From IMG/VR virus record IMGVR_UViG_3300042387_000948, positions 1 through 64,000 of that record: DNA of 64,000 nucleotides; one strand, written 5' to 3'. The stretch comes from a virus. This document shows positions 41,478 through 48,205 of the stretch, piece by piece. Position 1 is the first letter of the stretch. Every line of letters begins with the position of its first letter. The position numbers and the translations under genes are program-made. A model generated the notes under the pieces. The model made no database searches. It was given only the letters and a program-made list of their open reading frames with translations, and was not told the origin of the DNA.

Positions 41478-41816
41478 TTAATTTGATAGTGAATCCACAA
41501 TCCTATCCACCATCCAATTATAGAACCTTTCCCTATCCTTAAACAAACTACTCATAACGCGTACATCGTGTATTCGTATTCCCATAATCAAATCCTCAAT
41601 CCAAAGATGGTAGTACACCTCATCTTCCGCCTCTCTCTTCACCACTACCTTAAACCTCCTCTTAGCATCCCCCATAGACCAAAAGAATGTATAGAATGGA
41701 TTTTCCAAATTGCCGGAAACAGCTCCGTGTAAACCCCCATCTACTAATTTGAATCCACCAATTTGGTATCCATCATCATGTCCTATATCTCTCCGTACAT
41801 TTTTAATCCTTAGCAT
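41478..41816 (-). CDS. MLTIKN-family protein (MLRIKNVRRDIG), 112 aa
   Basis: Starts MLRIKNVRRDIGHDDG, then IGGFKLVDGGLHG, YTFFWSMGDAKRRFKVVVKR and a helix (DRERFYNWMVDRIVDSL). The IGxFKLVxxGLxx pattern also occurs in the 42415 gene; these two form a subgroup. Confidence 0.75.
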   Translation of the reverse strand: MLRIKNVRRDIGHDDGYQIGGFKLVDGGLHGAVSGNLENPFYTFFWSMGDAKRRFKVVVKREAEDEVYYHLWIEDLIMGIRIHDVRVMSSLFKDRERFYNWMVDRIVDSLSN

Positions 41817-41820
41817 GTTA

Positions 41821-42129
41821 TTAATATTTATTAACTATTTTACATAAGGTTGCTAGCATCATATTCATATCCGAAAGGTATTCCGCATCTACACAAAATT
41901 CAATTTTTTTATGCTCATAATAAAAGAAGTATCTCCATTCACCATTACCCAATGATTCAAGTGTTCTACTTAAATGAAATTCCTTTCTATTAGCAGTAAT
42001 TTTATATGCGGGATGTCGTACCCCAATTGTATAGGTGTAATCCCACTCTTCACAATATTCCACTACCCACCCTGCGGTAAACTCTAATAATCTTCCCTCT
42101 AACTTATCGTAGTTCTTAATTGTTAGCAT
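41821..42129 (-). CDS. MLTIKN-family protein (MLTIKNYDKLEG), 102 aa
   Basis: Starts MLTIKNYDKLEGRLL; AGWVVEYCEEWDYTYTIGV and FHLSRTLESLG match the family core; C-terminal helix (MMLATLCKIVNKY). Overlaps the 42123 gene by seven bases. Confidence 0.75.
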   Translation of the reverse strand: MLTIKNYDKLEGRLLEFTAGWVVEYCEEWDYTYTIGVRHPAYKITANRKEFHLSRTLESLGNGEWRYFFYYEHKKIEFCVDAEYLSDMNMMLATLCKIVNKY

Positions 42130-42413
42130 GTAAATCTATCTAATGCCTTTAACATATTCCCCATATTCAAAATCCAATCCGGAGTTACTCCGTATTGTGT
42201 AAGTTCACCATCTCCGTTCCTAAACATATACGCTACCTTACCATTACTTGTATTTGTGGGTTTCCTTTCCAAATATACCTTTATAGATGATAGGTGTTGG
42301 TGTTCTAATTTAATTTCGTACCAATTATCCGTTTCTCTACAAAAAGCAACCTCCCAACCATCTCTTCCAAGGGGTTTACCACACAGTTTATAAAAATTCT
42401 TAATTGTTAGCAT
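42123..42413 (-). CDS. MLTIKN-family protein (MLTIKNFYKLCG), 96 aa
   Basis: Starts MLTIKNFYKLCGKPL; RDGWEVAFCRETDNWYEIKL and VYLERKPTNTS carry the GWxV and LxR marks. C-terminal helix (NMLKALDRFTC). Confidence 0.75.
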   Translation of the reverse strand: MLTIKNFYKLCGKPLGRDGWEVAFCRETDNWYEIKLEHQHLSSIKVYLERKPTNTSNGKVAYMFRNGDGELTQYGVTPDWILNMGNMLKALDRFTC

Positions 42414-42414
42414 A

Positions 42415-42789
42415 TTACATATGTTTTACTATTTGATTTATCATCCAAGTATAGAACCCTATTCTATCTTTTAGGTGAGTATTTGTACCCACAGATGTAG
42501 CATAAATCAAACCGGCTTTACCATAATGAGTGAAACCTTTTTTCTCATCGTAAATCTCAAAGTTGTATATAGATGTTGTACCCTCTATTGGTTTTCTTTC
42601 TAAAAAGCATTTGAACCTACTACGCTCATCATTGTAACTCCAATAGAATGCGTAATAATCGTAGTTATCCGAAATGCCCGTTATTTCATCGGGTCGATTG
42701 TACAACCCAGCATTTACCAATTTGAATGAACCTATTACGATTCCAGTATCTGGGTCTGCGCCCTTTGTTGGGTTTCGTATTGTTAGCAT
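42415..42789 (-). CDS. MLTIKN-family protein (MLTIRNPTKGAD), 124 aa
   Basis: Starts MLTIRNPTKGADPDTG; IGSFKLVNAGLYNRP and YYAFYWSYNDERSRFK pair it with the 41478 gene. A LERKPIEGTTS segment gives the LxR mark. Confidence 0.75.
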   Translation of the reverse strand: MLTIRNPTKGADPDTGIVIGSFKLVNAGLYNRPDEITGISDNYDYYAFYWSYNDERSRFKCFLERKPIEGTTSIYNFEIYDEKKGFTHYGKAGLIYATSVGTNTHLKDRIGFYTWMINQIVKHM

Positions 42790-42792
42790 ATC

Positions 42793-43080
42793 CTATAAAC
42801 AAAATCCTTTAAGTGAACGTAATAGGTTAGATGGGTTTTGTATGAAATCAATCGTTACACTCCGTAGAGTAACACTACCATTTCTATCATAGTATTGGTA
42901 CACCTTCCTACCATCGGGAAGTACTTTAGCAATCCTACTTAGATACACAGTCTCTTGGTGTTCGGGTGAGCGTAGGTTTATAGTGTATTCTTTATTTTGT
43001 TCATAGATAGCACTCACATACCATTTACCTACTCCGATGTTATGTAGTTCCAGCTTTTTGTAATTGTGTATTGTTAGCAT
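42793..43080 (-). CDS. MLTIKN-family protein (MLTIHNYKKLEL), 95 aa
   Basis: First gene of the array transcript from the 43100 promoter. Starts MLTIHNYKKLELHN; GKWYVSAIYEQNKEYTINL and VYLSRIAKVLPDG give the family core. Preceded by the CCCC start-proximal element (plus GGGG at 43082-43085). Confidence 0.78.
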   Translation of the reverse strand: MLTIHNYKKLELHNIGVGKWYVSAIYEQNKEYTINLRSPEHQETVYLSRIAKVLPDGRKVYQYYDRNGSVTLRSVTIDFIQNPSNLLRSLKGFCL

Positions 43081-43099
43081 AGGGGTTTTGATTATGTAT

Positions 43100-43131
43100 T
43101 AAAGGTAAGTAAAAAAATCCGTATTTCCAAA
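43100..43131 (-). promoter_or_regulatory. Promoter of the MLTIKN array (TTTGG-N19-TACCTTTA)
   Basis: N19 architecture; drives ten to eleven genes down to 39498. TTTGG with a TACCTTTA -7 box. Confidence 0.8.
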
Positions 43132-43455
43132 TTAATATCCAAAATAATCCCACCAATCAGCAACCTTCAAAGATAACCATTCTATGAATAGGGGAAATGT
43201 TTTGAAGTATTTAGGATTAAAAGAGTTCCCTTCTGTGGTATGGAAGTTCACCCCATCTCCACTCCTCACTACACACACCTTATAGGTATGGTTACTCCAA
43301 TCGAAATCTAACATAATCACGTTAGAGCATTCGGATTGAGGATATATCCATACTATGGTATCCCTATGACGGTGTGCATCCAAATGATAGTTATAGAACC
43401 CTGAAGCTAGTTTGAATCCCTTAACACGTTCCGTAAAGTTTTGAGGTCCTTTCAT
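43132..43455 (-). CDS. MKxPxNF-family protein, 107 aa
   Basis: Starts MKGPQNFTERVKGFKLASG; shared FHTTEGNSFNPKYFKTFPLF and VIMLDFDWSNHTYKV segments link it to the next two genes. Function unknown; tandem triplet. Confidence 0.75.
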   Translation of the reverse strand: MKGPQNFTERVKGFKLASGFYNYHLDAHRHRDTIVWIYPQSECSNVIMLDFDWSNHTYKVCVVRSGDGVNFHTTEGNSFNPKYFKTFPLFIEWLSLKVADWWDYFGY

Positions 43456-43458
43456 ATC

Positions 43459-43785
43459 TTAATTATAAAAATGATTTCCCCACTCATTCAACTTCTCAAA
43501 TAACCATCCAATGAATGTATCAAAGGATGTGAAGAATTTTGGGTCAAATCGCCAAGGTTTAAGAATGGTGTGAAAGTTTGTACCATCTCCGTTCCCTGCG
43601 ATACATACCCTATATTCTTCCTCATCCCATCGGAACTCTAACATAATTGAATTGGTAGATTTATCTTTAGTATATATCCATACCTTATCGTCATCCCCTT
43701 CGTTATTCCCTAAATAGCAATTACTCCATGAGCCGGGCATTTTATATCCATTAATCCGTTTAGCAAAATTGATTGGTGCTTTCAT
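43459..43785 (-). CDS. MKxPxNF-family protein, 108 aa
   Basis: Starts MKAPINFAKRINGYKMPG; SIMLEFRWDEEEYRV, FHTILKPWRFDPKFFTSFDT. Close to the 43132 product, with FDPKFF at the same place. Confidence 0.75.
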   Translation of the reverse strand: MKAPINFAKRINGYKMPGSWSNCYLGNNEGDDDKVWIYTKDKSTNSIMLEFRWDEEEYRVCIAGNGDGTNFHTILKPWRFDPKFFTSFDTFIGWLFEKLNEWGNHFYN

Positions 43786-43788
43786 ATC

Positions 43789-44115
43789 TTAATTAAATAA
43801 TTCCTTATGGTCTCTGATTAGGGATGTAGTACACTCTATGAACGAATCGAATGTTCTGAACTTATGAGGAGAGAAACCCAAATCCTGCTTTGAACGAGAA
43901 TAATCCGATTTTCCACTCAAACGGCTAATGGGCACTATATCGTATTCATCCCTCTTCCAATTGAATAGTAGCATGATAGCGCCGGGCGTATTTCTCATAG
44001 GAGTTATCCAAAGAGAAGAATCCATACTTGCGATTGTAGTAAGGATATACGATTCCCCATCTACCTCCAATTCGTATCCGTGCAACTTAGTACTAAAATT
44101 TATAGGTGCTTTCAT
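43789..44115 (-). CDS. MKxPxNF-family protein, 108 aa
   Basis: Starts MKAPINFSTKLHGYELEV; AIMLLFNWKRDEYDI and GFSPHKFRTFDSFIE keep the triplet pattern. Overlap-free neighbours 3 bp apart. Confidence 0.75.
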   Translation of the reverse strand: MKAPINFSTKLHGYELEVDGESYILTTIASMDSSLWITPMRNTPGAIMLLFNWKRDEYDIVPISRLSGKSDYSRSKQDLGFSPHKFRTFDSFIECTTSLIRDHKELFN

Positions 44116-44117
44116 CC

Positions 44118-44210
44118 TTACATCATTTCAACAATCCATAGTAATATACCCAATACCAATAGGGATATAATCACCTTTATGATATCTTTGTTTCTTCCTT
44201 TATAATGCAT
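44118..44210 (-). CDS. Short single-span membrane peptide, 30 aa
   Basis: MHYKGRNKDIIKVI then a hydrophobic segment (ISLLVLGILLWIVEMM). Two bases between its stop and the next start. Too short for firm proof but fits the gene packing. Confidence 0.55.
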   Translation of the reverse strand: MHYKGRNKDIIKVIISLLVLGILLWIVEMM

Positions 44211-44213
44211 ATC

Positions 44214-44450
44214 TTATTTACGATTTAATTTAGAGATTCTACACCAACGATTAATAAACCAATATAGGTGTACCATCGATACCATAACGTTTACAATGAT
44301 AGTAGGGTTATTCTGAATTAAGAACCCATACCAAACCCACACTAAACATGCAAAGAAGTTCACTATCCGAACCAGCTTTTGTTTAGAGAACGCAAAGGAG
44401 AGTACACTCATACCCATTGCGAAGTAACCAACTATTTCTAATGTATTCAT
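44214..44450 (-). CDS. Three-span membrane protein, SemiSWEET/YgjV-like, 78 aa
   Basis: Three hydrophobic segments (IVGYFAMGMSVLSFAF, FFACLVWVWYGFLI, IIVNVMVSMVHLYWFI). The pattern YGFLIQNNPTIIVNV recalls SemiSWEET and YgjV-type proteins. SemiSWEETs move sugars as dimers; a phage copy would be odd. Assignment is by pattern only. Confidence 0.55.
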   Translation of the reverse strand: MNTLEIVGYFAMGMSVLSFAFSKQKLVRIVNFFACLVWVWYGFLIQNNPTIIVNVMVSMVHLYWFINRWCRISKLNRK

Positions 44451-44452
44451 AT

Positions 44453-44572
44453 CTATTTGTTAATCCGTTCTTTTGGCAATGTCCCATACATCAACCACTT
44501 CTCATATTGGAGGGATGATAGTATGAGGTATTGTCCATTTACCTTTAATACAAAATCCATTTCTTTGTTCAT
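44453..44572 (-). CDS. Small protein, 39 aa
   Basis: Translated from the gap: MNKEMDFVLKVNGQYL, then LQYEKWLMYGTLPKERINK. Packing between genes 44578 and 44214 and the ATG context support it; unknown role. Confidence 0.55.
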   Translation of the reverse strand: MNKEMDFVLKVNGQYLILSSLQYEKWLMYGTLPKERINK

Positions 44573-44577
44573 ATCTT

Positions 44578-44829
44578 TTATCTTCCTATTTGAAAATCAA
44601 TGTAATCCGATATTGCCATTGAGTTCCTAACGTTAATCCGTTTTTGAATCAACTCCATAGCCTCTTCATATCTATCATACGAAACCACACCTTCATTTAT
44701 ATAGTATTCTGAATTGGCTCGTTTAGGGGTGATACCCAATGCTTTTGCTCTCTCTTCAATAAACTCAACGTAACGTTCTAAGGAAAGACGTTTAATAGTT
44801 GATGGTTTCAAATCTAATCCATTTTTCAT
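44578..44829 (-). CDS. Small family protein (GVVS/GVIS type), 83 aa
   Basis: Contains YVEFIEERAKALGITPKRA and EGVVSYDRYEEAMELIQKR, matching 46524 (GVISEDRFEEAKW) and, more distantly, 34416 and 34959. Unknown function. Confidence 0.7.
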   Translation of the reverse strand: MKNGLDLKPSTIKRLSLERYVEFIEERAKALGITPKRANSEYYINEGVVSYDRYEEAMELIQKRINVRNSMAISDYIDFQIGR

Positions 44830-44841
44830 ATCTTATATCTT

Positions 44842-45063
44842 TTATAGGTCGTAAATCTCTTCTAACTTACCATTGTAGTAGGCAACGAATAGGTTATACT
44901 CCATTATCTCAACGTTGTAGTATTCTCTATTATAATCCTCTACACTTACATCCAGCCAACTAGTGTGGATACCATTCTTCTCACATAAGGCTTCGAACTC
45001 TGCAGCGTTAATGGTGGGGGCGATAGCAATCAACTCTTTCTTAGTAATCTTTGGGGTTTTCAT
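44842..45063 (-). CDS. Unknown acidic protein, 73 aa
   Basis: Starts MKTPKITKKELIAIAPTI; contains FEALCEKNGIHTSWLDVSVE and a Tyr/Asn-rich end. The ATG at 45063 is chosen because the promoter lies at 45111-45142, inside a longer upstream extension. Confidence 0.7.
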   Translation of the reverse strand: MKTPKITKKELIAIAPTINAAEFEALCEKNGIHTSWLDVSVEDYNREYYNVEIMEYNLFVAYYNGKLEEIYDL

Positions 45064-45483
45064 AATATAGAGTGGAGGGAGGGAAGGTTTGTTGTCTCTC
45101 AACCACATATTAAAGGTAAGTAAAATAAATGAGAATTCCAAACATTTAGGTAAATTTATTTTTGTATCAATCCACATAAGTAAGTTAGCTCAAGTAAGCT
45201 GGATAGGTACTATCTAAAAACCCTCCCTTTGGGGTAAACCAAGAGTCTACTCTGTCCCACAAAAAGTAAACCCCAGAGAAAAAAACCTGGCTCGGGGCGA
45301 AAAGGTATTAGGGCCCCCTTCCAAAAAAAAGTTGCAAGACCTTTTACAAGTAACCAGTCCCCCCCCACCTCGGAGTATAACCACCTACTTATTAGTGCCA
45401 CTCAACGCCTCCGCATTAGTGCCACAAACCACCACATTCTACCTTTTGAATCCAATCTATTTACGAGCCGCCTCCGCCGGGTA
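45064..45483. other. Gene-poor, GC-rich 420-bp stretch
   Basis: Besides the promoter at 45111 it holds no convincing gene. It contains GGGCCC near 45312, a run of C near 45359, two ATTAGTGCCAC copies (45391, 45415), repeated GCCTCCG motifs and the paired GGGGTAAACC (45232) and GTAAACCCC (45268). An RNA or remnant gene is possible. Confidence 0.5.
45111..45142 (-). promoter_or_regulatory. Promoter (TTTGG-N19-TACCTTTA)
   Basis: Drives the small-gene operon 44842 to 43132. Confidence 0.75.
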
Positions 45484-45681
45484 CTACAACACACCCACAA
45501 CGCCTCCGCTCTCCTCACAGTGACGGGCTACAAAATATTCTAACCGCTTTATGTGGTTAGTGATTCGGGTGGTCAGTCCCCCTATGTATTTAGGGTGTCC
45601 ATACTGAAGTGAAAAAGACAATTCACTTATTCGTTTAGTATGGTATTCGATTTTGGGTAAGTAACCATTAGTGTGTTTCAT
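45484..45681 (-). CDS. Unknown basic protein, 65 aa
   Basis: Starts MKHTNGYLPKIEYHTKRI; LTTRITNHIKRLEYFVARH is a basic helix. GC- and codon-use differ at its 3' end, which runs into the GC-rich stretch. Moderate support only. Confidence 0.5.
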   Translation of the reverse strand: MKHTNGYLPKIEYHTKRISELSFSLQYGHPKYIGGLTTRITNHIKRLEYFVARHCEESGGVVGVL

Positions 45682-45722
45682 ATATAGGGAGTTTAAATGA
45701 ATTTATTTTTATTAGTGTCCGA

Positions 45723-46310
45723 TTACAAGCTAGCCACTGCTTTAGCGATTGTAGCTTCGGTGTAGGAATATCCTTTTAATTTCTCAATTGCTTTCTCTAA
45801 AGTTAATACACCCCACACATACTTACCATCTAGCATATCTCTTAGGGAACGTTTCGCTTCAGGCCAAGTACCGAAGGGGGCTTTACCATTAAAGGAAACA
45901 TACTTAGCGTTGAACTCTAATTCAGTTCCGTTATCACTCTTACCATTCTCAGCGTACTCATAACAATCATGCATCCCATCGTAATGTCCACCTTTGAACA
46001 TATTACAGAAAGAAGCAATATCATAGTACTCTTTAGTACCATATTCTAACTCCGAACCATCAGCGTTACAAGCATACAAGTCAGAAGAAGAACCATTAGC
46101 GAAGGTAGAGGATTTACCCCATACCAACATATTAGGATATTTAACTTTCATAAATTGTTTGAACATCAAAGGAACTTCCTTACGTCCAATAGTGATAGTA
46201 GGGTTAGTAAGGGGTTCTCCCCAGTAGTTAGTAGTTCTTAAACAAGCAGAGGGTAATTCAAAAGTGATACCCATCAATTTAAATTTCGTAGTGTTCTTAG
46301 AAGAAGCCAT
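45723..46310 (-). CDS. Unknown protein, 195 aa
   Basis: Starts MASSKNTTKFKLMG. Landmarks: GRKEVPLMFKQFMKVKYPNM, WGKSSTFANGSSSD, FNAKYVSFNGKAPFG, and a C-terminal helix with SYTEATIAKAVASL. Not recognised. Largest gene of the 44-49 kb tract, behind the 46355 promoter and a conserved leader. Confidence 0.75.
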   Translation of the reverse strand: MASSKNTTKFKLMGITFELPSACLRTTNYWGEPLTNPTITIGRKEVPLMFKQFMKVKYPNMLVWGKSSTFANGSSSDLYACNADGSELEYGTKEYYDIASFCNMFKGGHYDGMHDCYEYAENGKSDNGTELEFNAKYVSFNGKAPFGTWPEAKRSLRDMLDGKYVWGVLTLEKAIEKLKGYSYTEATIAKAVASL

Positions 46311-46330
46311 AATAAGGGGGGTTTAAAGTG

Positions 46331-46369
46331 GAGAACTGTCTCTCTCACATATAATAAAGGTAAGTAAAA
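46331..46369 (-). promoter_or_regulatory. Conserved leader plus -7 region, copy 2
   Basis: Identical over 39 bp to 35173-35211; shows leader conservation beyond the promoter boxes. Confidence 0.85.
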
Positions 46370-46386
46370 GTTAGCAAATAAACAAG
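46355..46386 (-). promoter_or_regulatory. Phage-type promoter (CTTGT-N19-TACCTTTA)
   Basis: Variant promoter with AAAAGGCTTGT; drives 45723 and possibly 45484. Confidence 0.8.
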
Positions 46387-46459
46387 CCTTTTAACAATTA
46401 TTTTTGCTTTTTTTTCAATTATTTATTTAATGGTATATGCCGGGGCCTCCGCATACAAC

Positions 46460-46488
46460 AAACCCCACCAGCAGTACCAGAGGGGTTT
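46460..46488. terminator. Inverted repeat AAACCCC/GGGGTTT
   Basis: Seven-bp perfect stem with a 15-bp loop and no strong T-run. It lies in a 213-bp gene-free gap after the 46524 gene; may be a terminator. Confidence 0.4.
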
Positions 46489-46523
46489 AATCCAAAAACT
46501 ATGTTTACAAATCACTTAATATC

Positions 46524-46724
46524 TTACACGTAGTAGTTCTCAACTACCTTACGAATTGTCAATGCCCACTTAGCCTCCTCAAACCTATCCTCACTAATCA
46601 CACCATACCAAAAACAATAATCAAAGTTCACCTTCGCAGGAGTAGAACCATTCAACACCGCCATACCCTCTAACAGGTCCACATACTCAACCAAACTCAA
46701 ACCAGCAATTTCTTCGTTATTCAT
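46524..46724 (-). CDS. Small family protein (GVIS type), 66 aa
   Basis: Starts MNNEEIAGLSLVEYVDLLEG; shares YGVISEDRFEEAKW with relatives at 44578. The ATG at 46724 has the CCCC element upstream; an earlier codon at 46751 falls inside it. Confidence 0.7.
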   Translation of the reverse strand: MNNEEIAGLSLVEYVDLLEGMAVLNGSTPAKVNFDYCFWYGVISEDRFEEAKWALTIRKVVENYYV

Positions 46725-46855
46725 ATTATAAGGGGTTAAAACCAATTTCAATTTTTGGGAGGTGTCTTACAGAGATTGCTAACACCCTCAATCGGCAGGG
46801 GTGACCCGTTACCATTAAGAACACAATCAAAGCAATCAACCTCTCTCTCATATAA

Positions 46856-46887
46856 TAAAGGTAAGTAAAATTCCTGATATATACAAG
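46856..46887 (-). promoter_or_regulatory. Phage-type promoter (CTTGT-N19-TACCTTTA)
   Basis: Variant promoter with AAAAGGCTTGT; drives the 46524 gene after a ~130-nt leader. Confidence 0.8.
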
Positions 46888-46904
46888 CCTTTTAACAAAT
46901 ATTT

Positions 46905-47147
46905 TTAAAAGAAAAATGCGTTCCATACATACTCCAAAGGTCTCTCATACCTCTCACCAGCTCTATGGTTATTGGAAGCTGAAAAGGAGTGAGCTGGGTA
47001 GATGGATTTAACTACCTCCATCGTACACATCCCAGCGTACTCATTAATATGTACTAACTTAGCACGTAAGGTAGGAGAGAAGTTCTCTGGTGTATCCTCG
47101 CCTACTACCTTAACTAAATCCGTAATCTTACTATCTGAATATCTCAT
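46905..47147 (-). CDS. Unknown protein, 80 aa
   Basis: Starts MRYSDSKITDLVKVVGED; Cys/Met/Ala-containing centre (HINEYAGMCTMEVVKSIYPA). Not recognised; CCCC element lies upstream of its ATG. Confidence 0.65.
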   Translation of the reverse strand: MRYSDSKITDLVKVVGEDTPENFSPTLRAKLVHINEYAGMCTMEVVKSIYPAHSFSASNNHRAGERYERPLEYVWNAFFF

Positions 47148-47158
47148 AATGAATGGGG

Positions 47159-47398
47159 TTAAGAAATGAATTTTAAAACATAAGAAGGAATACCAGCTTC
47201 CAAACCTCTTCCGGCTGCCAAGGCCTCCTCAACAGCGGAAGTCTTATACAATCCGATAAACTCTCTAATCGCTTGACGTTGAGCCTTAGTACGATATGGA
47301 ATGCGGAATCTTTCAAAACAAATGATTGGTGTTCCAGCCTTAATGGTTCTACCTTTGTTAGCCGGAGTGTTGATGTAAATGGTTTGTTCGTTGTTCAT
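47159..47398 (-). CDS. Unknown protein, 79 aa
   Basis: Starts MNNEQTIYINTPANKGRTIK; RTKAQRQAIREFIGLYKTSA is a basic helix. Middle gene of the 47630 transcript. Confidence 0.7.
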   Translation of the reverse strand: MNNEQTIYINTPANKGRTIKAGTPIICFERFRIPYRTKAQRQAIREFIGLYKTSAVEEALAAGRGLEAGIPSYVLKFIS

Positions 47399-47408
47399 AT
47401 ATAGGGGA

Positions 47409-47582
47409 TTAAAGTTTTACGTTATTAAAGGTTTCAATATGTGATAACAAATCGTAGATGGCATCCTCAATATCTTCACCAACATAGGGTTTGATTTTCA
47501 TCTCATCACACATAGGTTGGTACATCATATCTTCAAGGATTATCTCATCGTAACGTTCATCAAGCAAAAGGGAAGAAATCAT
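47409..47582 (-). CDS. Small acidic protein, 57 aa
   Basis: Translated from the gap: MISSLLLDERYDEIILEDMM, acidic helices, ends FNNVKL. First gene after the 47630 promoter with the CCCC element upstream of its ATG. Confidence 0.65.
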   Translation of the reverse strand: MISSLLLDERYDEIILEDMMYQPMCDEMKIKPYVGEDIEDAIYDLLSHIETFNNVKL

Positions 47583-47629
47583 AACAAAGTGGGGTTAAAG
47601 GAGGAGAACCATCTCTCTCTCACATATAA

Positions 47630-47661
47630 TAAAGGTATGAAAAAGACATGGAAATTCCTAA
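47630..47661 (-). promoter_or_regulatory. Promoter (TTAGG-N19-TACCTTTA) with conserved leader
   Basis: N19 architecture and a TATATGTGAGAGAG-type leader like those at 35173 and 46331. Drives 47409, 47159 and 46905. Confidence 0.75.
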
Positions 47662-47702
47662 CAAAATATATGACGATGTGTCAGGTTATGTGTGACTATT
47701 TG

Positions 47703-47882
47703 TCAGGCTAATTTGGGCCGGATTAATTCTTCGAAAGCCATTTCCAAAGCATCTTCATATGGACACCCATCTCCACCGGAGGAAAGCACAGATTGTATTT
47801 GTTTGGCATACGATACCAACTCCTCATCTAATCCCATTGAGGCTGCGATAAGCAACATTGATTCCCTTGTGTATTTAATCAT
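47703..47882 (-). CDS. Small protein, 59 aa
   Basis: Translated from the gap: MIKYTRESMLLIAASMGLDE, helical, ends EELIRPKLA. Its ATG lies within the end of the 47875 gene (overlap of 8 bp), suggesting coupling. Confidence 0.65.
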   Translation of the reverse strand: MIKYTRESMLLIAASMGLDEELVSYAKQIQSVLSSGGDGCPYEDALEMAFEELIRPKLA

Positions 47883-48168
47883 CTTTCCATTTTAGAGTTT
47901 CTACTTCACAAGCCTGAAGCTTGAGTAATTCTTTATTTGCATTATGTAGTATTCTCTTCTGGTCTTCAATCTTAGCTTTCAGCAACTCAAGTGCTCCTGC
48001 TTTCCTCCCCCATCTCTTAGGATAGATTAGTTTGGGCCCGATTGGTAAATAATATTTTCGAATGGATGTGGGCTCATCTGAATGAGGATTCGTAACAACG
48101 TAGTACTCCCCCGTCTTATTATTAGTGTATAGTTCAGCCACCAAGTGCATCTGCCTTGTTTTTTCCAT
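47875..48168 (-). CDS. Unknown protein, 97 aa
   Basis: Starts MEKTRQMHLVAELYTNNKT at 48168; a coiled-coil-like end (LLKAKIEDQKRILHNANKEL) and Cys-containing tail. The ATG is chosen because the promoter is at 48174-48205. Confidence 0.7.
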   Translation of the reverse strand: MEKTRQMHLVAELYTNNKTGEYYVVTNPHSDEPTSIRKYYLPIGPKLIYPKRWGRKAGALELLKAKIEDQKRILHNANKELLKLQACEVETLKWKDD

Positions 48169-48173
48169 CAGTA

Positions 48174-48205
48174 CAAAGATACGAAAACTTCCTGATATAT
48201 CCAAA
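48174..48205 (-). promoter_or_regulatory. Bacteroidota-type promoter (TTTGG-N19-TATCTTTG)
   Basis: Consensus elements; drives 47875 and 47703. Confidence 0.85.

Noticed and set aside
45210-45401. 63-codon minus ORF in the GC-rich stretch
   Set aside because: It starts with GTG, has odd composition (many Trp, Phe, Gly) and no start context or overlap with neighbours.
46726-46926. Minus ORF across the 46856 promoter
   Set aside because: It spans the promoter and leader; the 46524 gene and the promoter explain the sequence better.
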